A DNA stretch of 52,537 nt from Acidobacteriota bacterium (lineage in GTDB: Bacteria; Acidobacteriota; Polarisedimenticolia; J045), in NCBI GenBank assembly GCA_003696075.1, contig RFHH01000180.1, positions 1 through 52,537 on the forward strand, in the 5' to 3' direction. A program made the translations under genes and the position numbers. A model generated the notes under the pieces. The model saw only the letters and a program-made list of their open reading frames with translations. It was not told where the DNA came from and searched no databases. Within the stretch, counting starts at the first letter, position 1, and each line of letters begins with the position of its first letter. Shown here one piece after another: positions 1-8,357 of this stretch.

Positions 1-1284
1 CGAGATCGCGAGCAGATAGTGGTTGTGCGTCGCGATCAGGTTGGCGACGGCGGCGTGCTCCTCCATGCCGGGGTAGAAGCGCCCGAGGGCGGTGTTGAAG
101 AAGGTCAGGTAGGTGGGCGCGTTGTCGAGGAACGAGGAGAGCGTCCCGGTGATCCAGTAGTAGTGCCACGGATCGCGGCAGGTCCGGATGAGGCCGGCGA
201 GCGCCCCCGCCTCGCCCGCCTTGAGGATCTCGAGCGCCGGCACGATCGTCATGAAGATGCCGGCGAACAGGTAGGCCACCTCGCGGATCGGGCCCCAGGT
301 GAAATCGTTCTCGCGGCGCAGCTCCTTGCTCGTGGTCAGCAGCGAGATCAGCCCGCAGAGCACGATGATGACGTCACGGGCCAGATCCTGGAAGGCGAGG
401 TCGACGCCGAGAATGTGCACGCTGCCGGCGTGCCACAGCCCGCTCATGAGCACCGCCCCGACGATTCCGCCGAGGAGGATGAAATTCCGCGCGCCGGCGA
501 TCTCGAGAGGCCGTTTCGGACCCTCTGCCGGGTGCGGGCCGTCCTGACGAAGTTCCCGCTGAACCAGCATCCTGTCGAGCACGTAGAAGAAGGCCAGCAG
601 GATGCCGGCCACCATCAGCAACGGTCCCGGCATGTGAAGCAGCGTCCAGAAGAAGGGAACGGAGTGCAGGAACCCGAGGAACAGGGGCGGGTCGCCCAGG
701 GGAGTGAGCGAGCCGCCGATGTTCGCCACCAGGAAGATGAAGAAGACCACGATGTGGGTCCGCGATCGCCGGTGGGCGTTCGCGCGGAGGATCGGCCGGA
801 TGAGGAGCATCGCCGCCCCCGTGGTGCCGACCAGCGAAGCGAGCACCGTCCCGATGGCAAGGAGGACCGTGTTGACCGCCGGGGTTCCCCGGGGGGTGCC
901 CCGCACCACGATGCCCCCGGCGACGGTGAACAGACCCCACAAGAGGATGATGAACGGCACGTAATCGACGAGGTAGATGTGCACGATCGCGTGCACCGCC
1001 TCCATCCGGTAGCTCAGGAGGAACGGCACCGCCAGAAGGAGGGCCCACATGGCCGCCACCTTCGGGTAGTGGTCGTGCCAGAAGCGGGTCGCGGCGACCG
1101 GAAGCACGGCGATCGACAGGAGGATTCCCGCGAACGGTATGACCGACCAGAGAGGAAGCCTCGATCCCAGGTGCGTGGCGGCCTCGGCGGCCGCCGCGCC
1201 CTCGCCGGCCAAGGCGGGCGCCCCGCCACAGAGCAGGAGCGCGGCGAGCGGGCCCAGGATCGTGGACGGGCGTCTCGCGGGCAT
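1..1284 (-). CDS. Na+/H+ antiporter-like membrane transporter (CitMHS/NhaD type), 3' end cut
   Basis: Polytopic inner-membrane carrier of the ion transporter (CitMHS/NhaD/ArsB) superfamily, most likely exchanging sodium for protons; the true substrate cannot be read from sequence. The ATG is preceded by a clear AAAGGAGG ribosome site. After a hydrophobic, signal-like N-terminus (residues 1-27) come many hydrophobic segments. The diagnostic loop GGSLTPLGDPPLFLGFL lies at residues 190-206, and a second conserved re-entrant stretch, SSFLDNAPTYLTFF, lies near the visible C-terminus. 428 codons are visible and no stop is reached, so the gene runs off the window edge. It is divergent from the ABC ATPase genes. 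Similar proteins are often annotated as putative citrate transporters, which remains an alternative. Confidence 0.85.
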   Translation of the reverse strand, partial: MPARRPSTILGPLAALLLCGGAPALAGEGAAAAEAATHLGSRLPLWSVIPFAGILLSIAVLPVAATRFWHDHYPKVAAMWALLLAVPFLLSYRMEAVHAIVHIYLVDYVPFIILLWGLFTVAGGIVVRGTPRGTPAVNTVLLAIGTVLASLVGTTGAAMLLIRPILRANAHRRSRTHIVVFFIFLVANIGGSLTPLGDPPLFLGFLHSVPFFWTLLHMPGPLLMVAGILLAFFYVLDRMLVQRELRQDGPHPAEGPKRPLEIAGARNFILLGGIVGAVLMSGLWHAGSVHILGVDLAFQDLARDVIIVLCGLISLLTTSKELRRENDFTWGPIREVAYLFAGIFMTIVPALEILKAGEAGALAGLIRTCRDPWHYYWITGTLSSFLDNAPTYLTFFNTALGRFYPGMEEHAAVANLIATHNHYLLAIS

Positions 1285-1511
1285 CGGAGGCGGCCTCCTT
1301 TCGGACCGTCACGCCTTCCCGGGGGCCGGGTCGACGCGGCGGAAAGAGCGCATTGTATAGACTGGTTCGCGCCGCGATGCGAGGCCGCGCCCGGCGCCCT
1401 CCGTTCGCGGCGCGGTCGGAACCGCCGGCGCCCGCCACGCGGGTGCGCCGGAGCGGGGCGGTGTTAGCCTTGCCTGACCGCCGGCAGGCCCGGCGGACGG
1501 GGACGGACGCC
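1285..1511. promoter_or_regulatory. Divergent intergenic region, antiporter / ABC operon
   Basis: Non-coding spacer between divergent genes. It carries an A/T-rich patch (ATTGTATAGA, 1352-1361) in otherwise GC-rich DNA. On the minus strand this reads TATACAAT, a plausible -10 for the antiporter; on the plus strand TATAGA could serve the ABC genes. No convincing -35 is seen on either strand, so the promoter call is tentative. Confidence 0.35.
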
Positions 1512-2507
1512 TTGGGAGCGGAGCCGTTGTTGGCCGTCGAGGGTCTGCGCGTGGAGTTCCCGCGCGCGGGCCGGATCGTCCGCGCCGCCGATGCGGTCTC
1601 CTTCACCGTCGGCCGCGGCGAGGTCGTCGGCCTCGTCGGCGAGTCCGGCTGCGGCAAGACCGCCACCGCGCTGGGGCTCGTGAGGCTCGTTCCTCCTCCC
1701 GGCCGGGTCGTCGACGGAGCGGTCCGGCTCGAGGGGACGGAGATCCTCTCGCTGTCGGAGCGCGAAATCCGTCGCTACCGCGGCGCCGGGATCGCCTACG
1801 TGCCGCAGGAGCCGGGAGCCGCGCTGAACCCCGTACTGAAGGTGGGCACGCAGATCGTCGACGTCATCCGCGCGCACCGGCACGTCCCCCGGAGCGAGGC
1901 CTGGGCGGAGGCCGTCGAGGCGCTGCGACGGGTGGGCATCCCCGACCCGGAGCGCAGGGCCCGCGAGTACCCGCACCAGTTCTCCGGCGGGATGAAGCAG
2001 CGGGCCCTGATCGCGCTGGCCCTCGCGGCGCGCCCGAAGGTCCTCGTCGCCGACGAGCCGACCACCGCGTTGGACGTCACCCTCCAGGCGGGGATTCTCG
2101 ACCTCATCCGCTCGCTGGTCGAGGAGGGCCGGCTCCTCGGAGTGCTCCTCGTGACGCACGATCTCGGCGTCGTGGCGGCCCTGTGCGACCGGGTGCTGGT
2201 GATGTACGCGGGCCGGATCGTGGAGCGCGCCGGCGTGCGCGACCTCTTTACCGACCCGAGGCACCCGTACACGCGGGCGCTCCTGGCGAGCGTGCCGCGG
2301 CCGGAGGGGCGCCGCGGCCGCCTGGCGGCGATCCCCGGTCAGGTGCCGGACCTGGCCGATCTTCCGCCGGGGTGCGCCTTCCACCCGCGGTGCCCGCTGG
2401 CCCAGGAGAGGTGCCGCGAGCGGGTCCCGGACCTCGAACCCGCCGGCGGCGAGCGCGCCGTGGCCTGCCTGCTGGCCGAGCCGGTCGGGGCAGGGGAGGG
2501 CCGGTGA
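1512..2507 (+). CDS. oppD: Oligopeptide/dipeptide-type ABC transporter ATPase (OppD/DppD family)
   Basis: Cytoplasmic ATPase of the peptide/nickel ABC importer class. It has Walker A (GESGCGKT), Q-loop, signature FSGGMKQR, Walker B (VLVADEPTTALD) and the C-terminal oligopeptide-transporter tail with a Cys pair (PGCAFHPRCPLAQERC). The start is uncertain: the frame is open upstream to 1353, but the ABC fold begins immediately after the TTG chosen here. That start gives 331 residues, the usual family size; in-frame GTG and TTG codons about 50 and 40 bases upstream are alternatives. The gene overlaps the next ATPase by 4 nt (GTGA), so the two are translationally coupled. No permease or binding-protein gene is next to it. 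Confidence 0.88.
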   Translation: MGAEPLLAVEGLRVEFPRAGRIVRAADAVSFTVGRGEVVGLVGESGCGKTATALGLVRLVPPPGRVVDGAVRLEGTEILSLSEREIRRYRGAGIAYVPQEPGAALNPVLKVGTQIVDVIRAHRHVPRSEAWAEAVEALRRVGIPDPERRAREYPHQFSGGMKQRALIALALAARPKVLVADEPTTALDVTLQAGILDLIRSLVEEGRLLGVLLVTHDLGVVAALCDRVLVMYAGRIVERAGVRDLFTDPRHPYTRALLASVPRPEGRRGRLAAIPGQVPDLADLPPGCAFHPRCPLAQERCRERVPDLEPAGGERAVACLLAEPVGAGEGR

Positions 2508-3556
2508 CGGCGCCCCTGCTCGAGGTGCGCGGGCTCGTCAAGCACTTTCCCGTGCAGGGAGGGTGGTGGGGACCGCGCGCCCTCGTGCGCGCGGTCGATG
2601 GGGTCGATCTCGACGTCGGCCGGGGGGAGATTGTCGGGCTGGTCGGGGAGTCGGGGTCGGGAAAGACGACCCTCGGCAGGGCGGTGCTGCGGCTGCTCGA
2701 GCCGACGGCGGGTTCCGTGCGTTTCGACGGGATCGACCTGCTCGCGCTCCGGCCCCGGGAGCTGCGGCGCCTCCGGAGGCGGCTGCAGATCGTTTTCCAG
2801 GACGCCTCCACCGCGCTCAATCCTCGGATGCGCGTCAGGAGCCTGGTCGGGGAGCCCCTCGTGATCCACGGAATGGCGCGGGGGCGCGAACTCACCGAGC
2901 GCGTGGTGGCGCTCCTGGAGGAGGTCGGGCTGGACGCCGGCGCGCTGGACCGTTACCCGCACGAGTTTTCGGGCGGCCAGCGGCAGCGGATCGGGATCGC
3001 CCGGGCCCTTGCCGTGCGTCCCGAATTCGTCGTCCTCGACGAGCCGGTCTCCGCGCTCGACGTCTCGGTCCAGGCCCAGATCGTCAACCTCCTCCTCGAG
3101 CTGCAGGAAAAGCACCGGATGGCCTACCTGTTCATCAGCCACGACCTGGCGCTGATCGGGCATCTCTGCGACCGGATCGCCGTGATGTACCTCGGCCGGA
3201 TCGTCGAGGAGGCGCGGGCGGCGGCGCTGCTCCGGGCGCCGCGCCACCCCTACACGAGAGCGCTGTTCGCGGCGGTGCCGCCCCCCGATCCCGAAAGGGC
3301 CCGGCGGCTCCGGGCGCCTCTCCCCGGGGAAATGCCGTCCCCGGTGGACCTGCCGCCGGGATGCCGGTTCCACCCGCGGTGTCCCCACGCCGAAGCGGCC
3401 TGCCGCGACCGGGACCCGGAGCTGAGGGAGATCGGCGCGGGCCACCGGGTGGCCTGCCACCTCGCCGAGACCCTGCCGGAGACGCCGCCCGTGGCGCGCC
3501 CGGCGACGAGCGGGCCGTCCGCCGAGCGGACGGCGCAGGAGGGCGAAGTCCAATGA
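2504..3556 (+). CDS. oppF: Oligopeptide/dipeptide-type ABC transporter ATPase (OppF/DppF family)
   Basis: Partner ATPase of the preceding gene; OppD/OppF-type proteins form the nucleotide-binding heterodimer of peptide ABC importers. It shows Walker A GESGSGKT, signature FSGGQRQRIGIARAL, Walker B FVVLDEPVSALD, the switch His (ISHDLAL) and the C-terminal Cys-containing tail (PGCRFHPRCPHAEAAC). It has 350 residues. The GTG start overlaps the upstream stop by 4 nt, and its own stop overlaps the next gene's ATG (ATGA). Direct coupling to a TolC-family gene rather than to permeases is odd: either the permeases are encoded elsewhere or this ATPase pair serves an export function. Confidence 0.9.
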   Translation: MTAPLLEVRGLVKHFPVQGGWWGPRALVRAVDGVDLDVGRGEIVGLVGESGSGKTTLGRAVLRLLEPTAGSVRFDGIDLLALRPRELRRLRRRLQIVFQDASTALNPRMRVRSLVGEPLVIHGMARGRELTERVVALLEEVGLDAGALDRYPHEFSGGQRQRIGIARALAVRPEFVVLDEPVSALDVSVQAQIVNLLLELQEKHRMAYLFISHDLALIGHLCDRIAVMYLGRIVEEARAAALLRAPRHPYTRALFAAVPPPDPERARRLRAPLPGEMPSPVDLPPGCRFHPRCPHAEAACRDRDPELREIGAGHRVACHLAETLPETPPVARPATSGPSAERTAQEGEVQ

Positions 3557-5118
3557 AGCGATGGCATCGGACGATGGCCGCGGCGCTCGCCGCCGCGTGG
3601 ACTCTGGCCGGCGGCGCGGGAGCGCAGGCGGAGGTCGGCACCGAGGGTCCGTGGCGTCTCTCGCTCGCCGACGCGGTGCAAATGGCGCTCGAGAACAACC
3701 TCGATCTGGCGGTGGGCCGGATCGAGCCGGAGCGGGCCCGCGAGTCGGTCGTGATCGCGCAGTCCGCCTTCGATCCCTCGTTCTCGGCCGGCGTCACGTG
3801 GAACGAACAGCAGCAGGAGCCGCGCAGCAGCGTCTCGCCCGAGTCGCAGACGGTGAAGGCGGTGACGCTCACCTACACCGATCCGCTCAGCACCGGCGGC
3901 CAGTGGTCCGCGCAGCTCAGCCACGGGGAGTTCTCCCAGACGTTCCCGGTGATCGGGAACGTGCAGATCCCGGCGGTCCCGAGCAGCTTCTCGACCTCGC
4001 TCACCCTGTCGATGCAGCATTCCCTGCTGCGGAACCTCGGGCTGTCGGTCAACAAGACCTCGATCGAACAGGCGCGGAACAGTCTGAAAATCTCGGAGGA
4101 GCAGTTCCGGGATCTCGTGATCCGCACCGTACAGCAGGTGGAAAACGCCTACTGGGACCTGGTCGGGACCCGCAAGCAGCTCGAGGTGGCGCAATCGTCG
4201 CTCGATCTCGCGAAAGATTTCCTCGAGCAGACCAAGATCCGCGTCGAGGTGGGGACGCTGCCGCCGATCGATATCACTCAGGCCAAAGCCGAGGTGGCGA
4301 GCCGGGTTCAGGACGTGATCGCCGCCGAGAACCGGGTGCGGGACGCCGAGGACGTGCTGCGCGCTCTCCTCCGCGTTCCGGAGGACTCGGAGAACTGGCA
4401 GCGGGAGATCCTGCCCACGGACGAGCCGGGCTTCTCGCCGGCGCCGGTCGACGCGGAGGCGGCGATCCGCACCGCCCTGGACCGGCGGTTCGAGGTCATC
4501 CAGGCCCGGCTGGCGCTCCGGAACGAGGAGCTCGGAGAGCGCTTCTACCGCAACCAGTTGAAGCCGGACCTGCGGATCAACGGCGACTACACCGTGACCG
4601 GGAACAACTTCGAGTTCGTCCCGCGAATCATCGACGGGAACGTCGTGGTGGTCACGGAGGTCGGCGGCCGCAGCGACTCCTTCTCGGAACTCCAGGACTT
4701 CGACAACACCAACTGGACCGTCAGCCTGAATTTCGTCCTCCCGGTCGGCAACCGGCGGGCCCGCGCCGACCATGCCCGCGCGCGGATGGCGGTGGAGCAG
4801 GCCCGGCTCAGGCTCGAGGCGGCGCGCCAGCAGATCCGGGTCGAGGTGCGCCAGGCGGTCAGGAGCGTCGAGACGGCGGCGCGCCAGGTCCAGGCGGCGC
4901 GGGCCAACCTGGAGTTGCAGCGCGAGAAGCTGGAAGCGGAGCAGAAGCGCTACGAGAACGGGCTGTCCACCGCCTACCAGGTGCTCCAGTTCCAGAACGA
5001 CCTCCGGGTCGCCGAGAGCCAGGAGATCGCCGCGATCATCGACTACAACAAGGCGCTGACCGATCTCGAGCGGGCGCAGGCCACCCTCCTCGAGGCGCGT
5101 GGGATCGAACTTCCCTGA
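3553..5118 (+). CDS. TolC-family outer-membrane efflux protein
   Basis: Outer-membrane channel component of tripartite efflux or type I secretion systems. It has 521 residues with an N-terminal signal peptide (about residues 1-26, ending GGAGAQA). It contains two outer-membrane-efflux repeats: the first starts at LSLADAVQMALENN, the second (after about residue 310) includes AIRTALDRRFEVIQARL and long amphipathic helices rich in Ala, Arg and Gln (RLRLEAARQQIRVEVRQAV). The repeats are linked by a short Asp/Asn-rich beta region. The ATG lies within the stop of the upstream ATPase gene, so it is part of the same transcript. No membrane-fusion (HlyD/AcrA) gene is in the window. Confidence 0.9.
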   Translation: MKRWHRTMAAALAAAWTLAGGAGAQAEVGTEGPWRLSLADAVQMALENNLDLAVGRIEPERARESVVIAQSAFDPSFSAGVTWNEQQQEPRSSVSPESQTVKAVTLTYTDPLSTGGQWSAQLSHGEFSQTFPVIGNVQIPAVPSSFSTSLTLSMQHSLLRNLGLSVNKTSIEQARNSLKISEEQFRDLVIRTVQQVENAYWDLVGTRKQLEVAQSSLDLAKDFLEQTKIRVEVGTLPPIDITQAKAEVASRVQDVIAAENRVRDAEDVLRALLRVPEDSENWQREILPTDEPGFSPAPVDAEAAIRTALDRRFEVIQARLALRNEELGERFYRNQLKPDLRINGDYTVTGNNFEFVPRIIDGNVVVVTEVGGRSDSFSELQDFDNTNWTVSLNFVLPVGNRRARADHARARMAVEQARLRLEAARQQIRVEVRQAVRSVETAARQVQAARANLELQREKLEAEQKRYENGLSTAYQVLQFQNDLRVAESQEIAAIIDYNKALTDLERAQATLLEARGIELP

Positions 5119-5480
5119 TACGCACCCCGGAAGCTCCGGCCGGCCCGCGGCCGCTCGCCCGCCGCCTGCCACGGTCTTCGCGGGCTGCGCCCCTCCGGGC
5201 GCCGCGACGTTCAGCCCGCGCGTCGAGCCGCGGCGGAGCCCCCGGGGACACCGCCCCGGCGTTCCCCGACGCTCTGTCCGGAGCGGCGACCCGTGCGGCG
5301 CCCCCCGCCGCCCACCTCCGTTTTTCCGCGTGGCGGCGCCCCTCCGCACGTCGGTCCTCTTCCACCGCGCTTTTCGGGTGCAGCGGCGCCCCTCGGGGCG
5401 CCGCCGCGGCGGTCCGGGGAGGGCACGGCGGAGGTGCGGTGAAGGACCCGCTGGGCGTGGGGATGGCGCCCGTCGCTGGC
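5119..5480. other. Non-coding GC-rich intergenic stretch
   Basis: No credible gene is seen; long open frames here lack ribosome sites and are Arg/Pro/Ala-rich artefacts of high GC. The main structure is a 10-bp perfect inverted repeat (GCGGCGCCCC, 2-nt spacer, mirror arm) at 5383-5404. It could act as a hairpin terminator for the ABC-TolC transcript but has no following T-tract. Confidence 0.5.
5383..5404 (+). terminator. Perfect 10-bp hairpin downstream of the TolC gene
   Basis: Arms GCGGCGCCCC and GGGGCGCCGC are separated by two bases. It is about 265 nt downstream of the TolC stop and 77 nt upstream of the next promoter. There is no U-tract, so it is only a possible terminator or insulator. 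Confidence 0.35.
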
Positions 5481-5509
5481 TTGACAGCCCTCAGGGCCGC
5501 CCGTATTCT
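5481..5509 (+). promoter_or_regulatory. Sigma70-type promoter for exbB-exbD-exbD-tonB
   Basis: The -35 element is a perfect TTGACA (5481-5486), then exactly 17 nt, then TATTCT (5504-5509, 5 of 6 matches to consensus). It stands out in very GC-rich DNA. Transcription would start near 5516, giving a leader of about 230 nt before the exbB start. Confidence 0.75.
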
Positions 5510-5580
5510 CGCGGCGCTCGTGTAAAGAGGTGCGCGTTGCGGCCTGCCGGAAGGCCCGCGCGCGCCGCACCCGCGCGGCG

Positions 5581-5693
5581 GCCCGCCCAGGATCGGCGGG
5601 CAGCGCGGAGCGGACCCAGATTCTCGGGACTCTCTGATGGCCCCGCGGATCGCGATGCGGGCGCCGGCTCTTCCGGCGGGCCGGAGCGCCCGC
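5581..5693 (+). other. Hairpin-rich 5' leader of the exbB operon
   Basis: Within the predicted leader there is a GCCCGCC / GGCGGGC hairpin (5581-5601, 7-nt loop). A larger hairpin has outer arms GCGGGCGC (5657-5664) and GCGCCCGC (5686-5693), enclosing an inner GCCGG-CTCTT-CCGGC stem. It does not resemble a cobalamin or other riboswitch that I can recognise. It may be regulatory or simply GC-driven structure. Confidence 0.35.
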
Positions 5694-5747
5694 GGGATGC
5701 GGACGGGGCTGCCCGGCGCAGGCGGCGGGCCCTTTCGAGGAGGCAAC

Positions 5748-6380
5748 GTGGGCGGTTTCGGCGGAACGCTCGTCTATTACTTCAACCAGGGCGGCATCGT
5801 GATGTGGCCGCTCCTGGGCCTGTCGATTCTGGGGCTTGTCGTGGTCCTCGAGCGCGGCTACACGCTGTACGTGAGGGCCAAGACGCGAACGGCGGAGCTG
5901 GTGGGCAAGGTGCGCCGGCTCGTGCAGGCCGGCGACATCGATCAGGCGATCAAGGCCTGCGACGTCTACAAGGGTCCTTCGGCGGCGATCATCAAGACGG
6001 CGCTTCTCCGCTGGGACGCCAATCGCGACGAGATGGAGAAGCTGCTGGAGACCGCGGCGCTGCACGAGATCGCCCGCCTCGAGCGCGGCGTGTGGATTCT
6101 CGCACTGATCTCCAACATCGCGCCCATTCTCGGCTTCCTCGGCACCGTCGTCGGCATGATCATGTCGTTCGACGTGATCGCGGCGGAGGGGCTGAACAAC
6201 CCCGGCAAGGTCGCCAAGGGCATCTCGGTCGCGCTGATCACCACGGCGGGCGGCCTGATCGTCGCCGTGATGATGCTGCCGTTCTACAACTTCTACATGA
6301 CGAAGATCGCCGGCTACATCCGGGAGATGGAGACGACGGCCAACATCTTGCTCGAGGTTCACGAGCAGAACCGGAAGTGA
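5748..6380 (+). CDS. exbB: ExbB/TolQ/MotA-family proton channel protein
   Basis: Inner-membrane proton-channel subunit that, with ExbD, powers TonB-dependent outer-membrane transport. The GTG start is chosen because GAGGAGG lies 5 nt upstream; an in-frame ATG 111 nt earlier lacks a ribosome site and would add a low-complexity extension. The 210 residues contain an N-terminal membrane helix (GIVMWPLLGLSILGLVVVLE), a cytoplasmic domain, and the two family helices (SNIAPILGFLGTVVGMIMSF and ISVALITTAGGLIVAVMML). The GLLGTVxGM-type motif is typical of ExbB/TolQ. First gene of a transcript with two exbD genes and tonB. Confidence 0.9.
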   Translation: MGGFGGTLVYYFNQGGIVMWPLLGLSILGLVVVLERGYTLYVRAKTRTAELVGKVRRLVQAGDIDQAIKACDVYKGPSAAIIKTALLRWDANRDEMEKLLETAALHEIARLERGVWILALISNIAPILGFLGTVVGMIMSFDVIAAEGLNNPGKVAKGISVALITTAGGLIVAVMMLPFYNFYMTKIAGYIREMETTANILLEVHEQNRK

Positions 6381-6393
6381 CGCGGCGGGCGAG

Positions 6394-6846
6394 ATGGCTT
6401 TCAAGCACAAGGCGAAGAAGATCGAGGCGTTCATCCCGACCGCCTCGATGGCCGATATCGCCTTCCTCCTGATCATCTTCTTCATGGTGACGACGCAGTT
6501 TCACGTGGACCGGAGCCGCGTCGAGCTGCCGAAGTCGTCGTTCCGCGAGGAGGTGCCGAAAGGATCGGCCTACGTCGTCATCGACGAGGAGCCGAAGGGC
6601 AGCCAGCAGTACCTCTACAAGTTCTCCGACGGGAAGAGCACTTCGCACCCCGTTGCCGACCTGTCGGAGATGGAGATCGAGGTCAACAGCGTCGCCGGCG
6701 TCGACCCCACGCGCCCCTTCGTGATCAAGGCGGAAGGCGACACGCCCTATCAGATGATCGACGACGTGATCGACATGTTGCGCCGGGCGGGTGTCGAGGA
6801 AATCATCCTCCTCACCAACCAGCGCACCGTCGAGGACGTCTCCTGA
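6394..6846 (+). CDS. exbD: ExbD/TolR-family protein (first copy)
   Basis: Single-pass inner-membrane partner of ExbB. In its 150 residues a short basic N-terminus is followed by one helix with the essential membrane Asp ([17 protein letters not shown], residues about 21-37) and then a periplasmic domain. It begins 13 nt after exbB. The paired exbD copies in this operon suggest a heteromeric ExbD assembly, which is common in Bacteroidota- and Acidobacteriota-like TonB systems. Confidence 0.9.
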   Translation: MAFKHKAKKIEAFIPTASMADIAFLLIIFFMVTTQFHVDRSRVELPKSSFREEVPKGSAYVVIDEEPKGSQQYLYKFSDGKSTSHPVADLSEMEIEVNSVAGVDPTRPFVIKAEGDTPYQMIDDVIDMLRRAGVEEIILLTNQRTVEDVS

Positions 6847-6908
6847 GCCGACGAGGCCGGCCGGTCGTGGCGGCATGAACGGCCCCACTGAGGCCGCGGA
6901 GCAGGACG

Positions 6909-7403
6909 GTGGAGATACGGGACAAGGTGAAAAGGCCGGAGGCGGAGATCTCGTCGGCGTCGATGGCCGACATCGCCTTCCTCCTGATCATCTTCTTCAT
7001 GGTGACGGCCGTCTTCTCGGCCACGAAGGGGCTCGATTTCAAGCTCCCGAAGGAGGAGCAGCAGAATCGGGCGGTCGAGGAGGAGGAGGCGATCTTCTTC
7101 AAGGTCCTGGAGGACGGCAGCTTCCTGATGGATTGCCGGCCGGCGACCCTGGACGAGGTTCTTCCCTACATCGCTCCGAAGCTCGAGCGCTGGCCCGACA
7201 AGCCGATCATCATCTACACTAGACCCGACGCGCCCTACAAGGCGATGGTCAACGTCTACGACGTCCTGATGCAGTCGACGCAACCGGTGGAGAAAGGAGG
7301 TCTCGGGCTGAAGAAGGTCCCGAACATCTCCATCCCGACCCAGACGGAGGTCCGGGAGTACGAGCGCTTGTTCGGGGTCAACCCGTTCGAGCAGCAGTGC
7401 TGA
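6909..7403 (+). CDS. exbD: ExbD/TolR-family protein (second copy)
   Basis: Second ExbD homologue, 164 residues, with the same helix and conserved Asp ([17 protein letters not shown]) but a divergent periplasmic domain (ends GVNPFEQQC). The GTG start is preceded by GGAGCAGGA. The membrane helix is nearly identical to that of the first copy while the rest is not, consistent with duplication and specialisation rather than a recent copy. It lies between exbD and tonB in the same operon. Confidence 0.88.
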   Translation: MEIRDKVKRPEAEISSASMADIAFLLIIFFMVTAVFSATKGLDFKLPKEEQQNRAVEEEEAIFFKVLEDGSFLMDCRPATLDEVLPYIAPKLERWPDKPIIIYTRPDAPYKAMVNVYDVLMQSTQPVEKGGLGLKKVPNISIPTQTEVREYERLFGVNPFEQQC

Positions 7404-7426
7404 GCGGGAGGGGGACGGAGAGCGCC

Positions 7427-8179
7427 ATGACGGACCGGACACCCCCTCAGGGCCAGGCACCCAGGCCGGCGCCGGCGGCCGCCGGCGGGGCAGGCTCGGG
7501 CGAGCTCGTCAGCGAGATCTTCCTGCACGAGGAGTTCGCCGACGTCGGTTTCAAGAACAACTGGCCCTTCTGGCTGATCGCCGGGCTGATCCACCTGGTG
7601 ATCTTCATGATCACCTTCCCCGAGATCAAGTTCCAGCCGCCGGCGGTCTCCGCCAATCGCAAGGTTCTCACCGTCCGGAAGTACACGCCGCCCCCTCCGA
7701 AGCAGCAGCCGAAGAAGAAGATCGAGAAGAAGCTCACGAAGAAGGTGCCGATCCCCGATCCCACGCCGGAGGAGCCCGAGCCGATCATCGAGCCGGAGCC
7801 GCCGCCGGAGCCGGAGCCGCTTCCGGACGACGTGGAGATCGTCCTGGGGGACCCGGAGCCGCCGCCGATGACAGGGCCGCTGATGCCCGGCATCGGAGGG
7901 GTGACGTCGCCCGAGCTGATCCCGGAGACCAAAGTCGAGCCGGAGTACCCGGAGTTGGCCCGGAAGGCGAGGATCGAGGGGAAGGTGATTCTCCGGGCGG
8001 TGATCCGGAAGGACGGTACGGTGGGCGACATCGAGGTTCTGCGCGCCCCGATGCCGGACCTCGGTTTCACCGAGGCGGCGATCGCCGCTGTGCGGCAGTG
8101 GCGCTACCGCCCCGGCGTGCAGAACGGCCGTCCCGTGGACGTCTACCTGACGGTCACCGTGAACTTCACGCTCCAGTGA
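7427..8179 (+). CDS. tonB: TonB-family energy transducer
   Basis: Links the ExbB-ExbD motor to TonB-dependent outer-membrane receptors. It has 250 residues: an unusually long cytoplasmic N-terminus of about 46 residues, one membrane helix with a His (WPFWLIAGLIHLVIFMI, about 46-63), a Pro/Lys then Pro/Glu periplasmic spacer (about 84-145), and a C-terminal TonB domain (YPELARKARIEGKVILRAVI, then the AAIAAVRQWRYRPG signature). ATG with GGGAGG upstream. Last gene before a hairpin, so it probably ends the operon. Confidence 0.92.
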   Translation: MTDRTPPQGQAPRPAPAAAGGAGSGELVSEIFLHEEFADVGFKNNWPFWLIAGLIHLVIFMITFPEIKFQPPAVSANRKVLTVRKYTPPPPKQQPKKKIEKKLTKKVPIPDPTPEEPEPIIEPEPPPEPEPLPDDVEIVLGDPEPPPMTGPLMPGIGGVTSPELIPETKVEPEYPELARKARIEGKVILRAVIRKDGTVGDIEVLRAPMPDLGFTEAAIAAVRQWRYRPGVQNGRPVDVYLTVTVNFTLQ

Positions 8180-8217
8180 GGCCGAGGGCGAAGGCTTACG
8201 AATCGGTAATGTTTCGT

Positions 8218-8263
8218 TTGACAAATCGCTGCCGCGGTGCGACAAAAGAAATGCCGCACCGCG
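8218..8263 (+). promoter_or_regulatory. TTGACA box and 9-bp inverted repeat between tonB and the TPR gene
   Basis: A perfect -35-like TTGACA (8218-8223) is followed by CGCGGTGCG (8233-8241), a 13-nt A-rich loop and CGCACCGCG (8255-8263). No good -10 lies at the right distance. The hairpin could be the tonB terminator (no T-tract), or an operator or leader stem of the downstream gene. Confidence 0.4.
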
Positions 8264-8357
8264 TCGTAAGGCCGCCCGCGCCCGACCGGTCCGGCGCGGA
8301 GACGGAGCCGGGCCCCCGCCATGGGATCGGGGCCGGCGCCGAGCCCAGGAGGCAGCC

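Noticed and set aside
19-1467. 482-residue plus-strand open frame
   Set aside because: It is antisense to the antiporter gene, Arg/Asp/Gly-rich, without recognisable domains; a high-GC shadow.
3561-5525. 654-residue open frame over the TolC gene
   Set aside because: It is an alternate-frame shadow of the TolC gene with Arg/Gly/Pro-rich composition; it extends over non-coding DNA only because stops are rare.
5637-5747. Upstream ATG start for exbB
   Set aside because: No ribosome site; the extension is low-complexity, while the GTG start has GAGGAGG at ideal spacing and matches the usual protein N-terminus.
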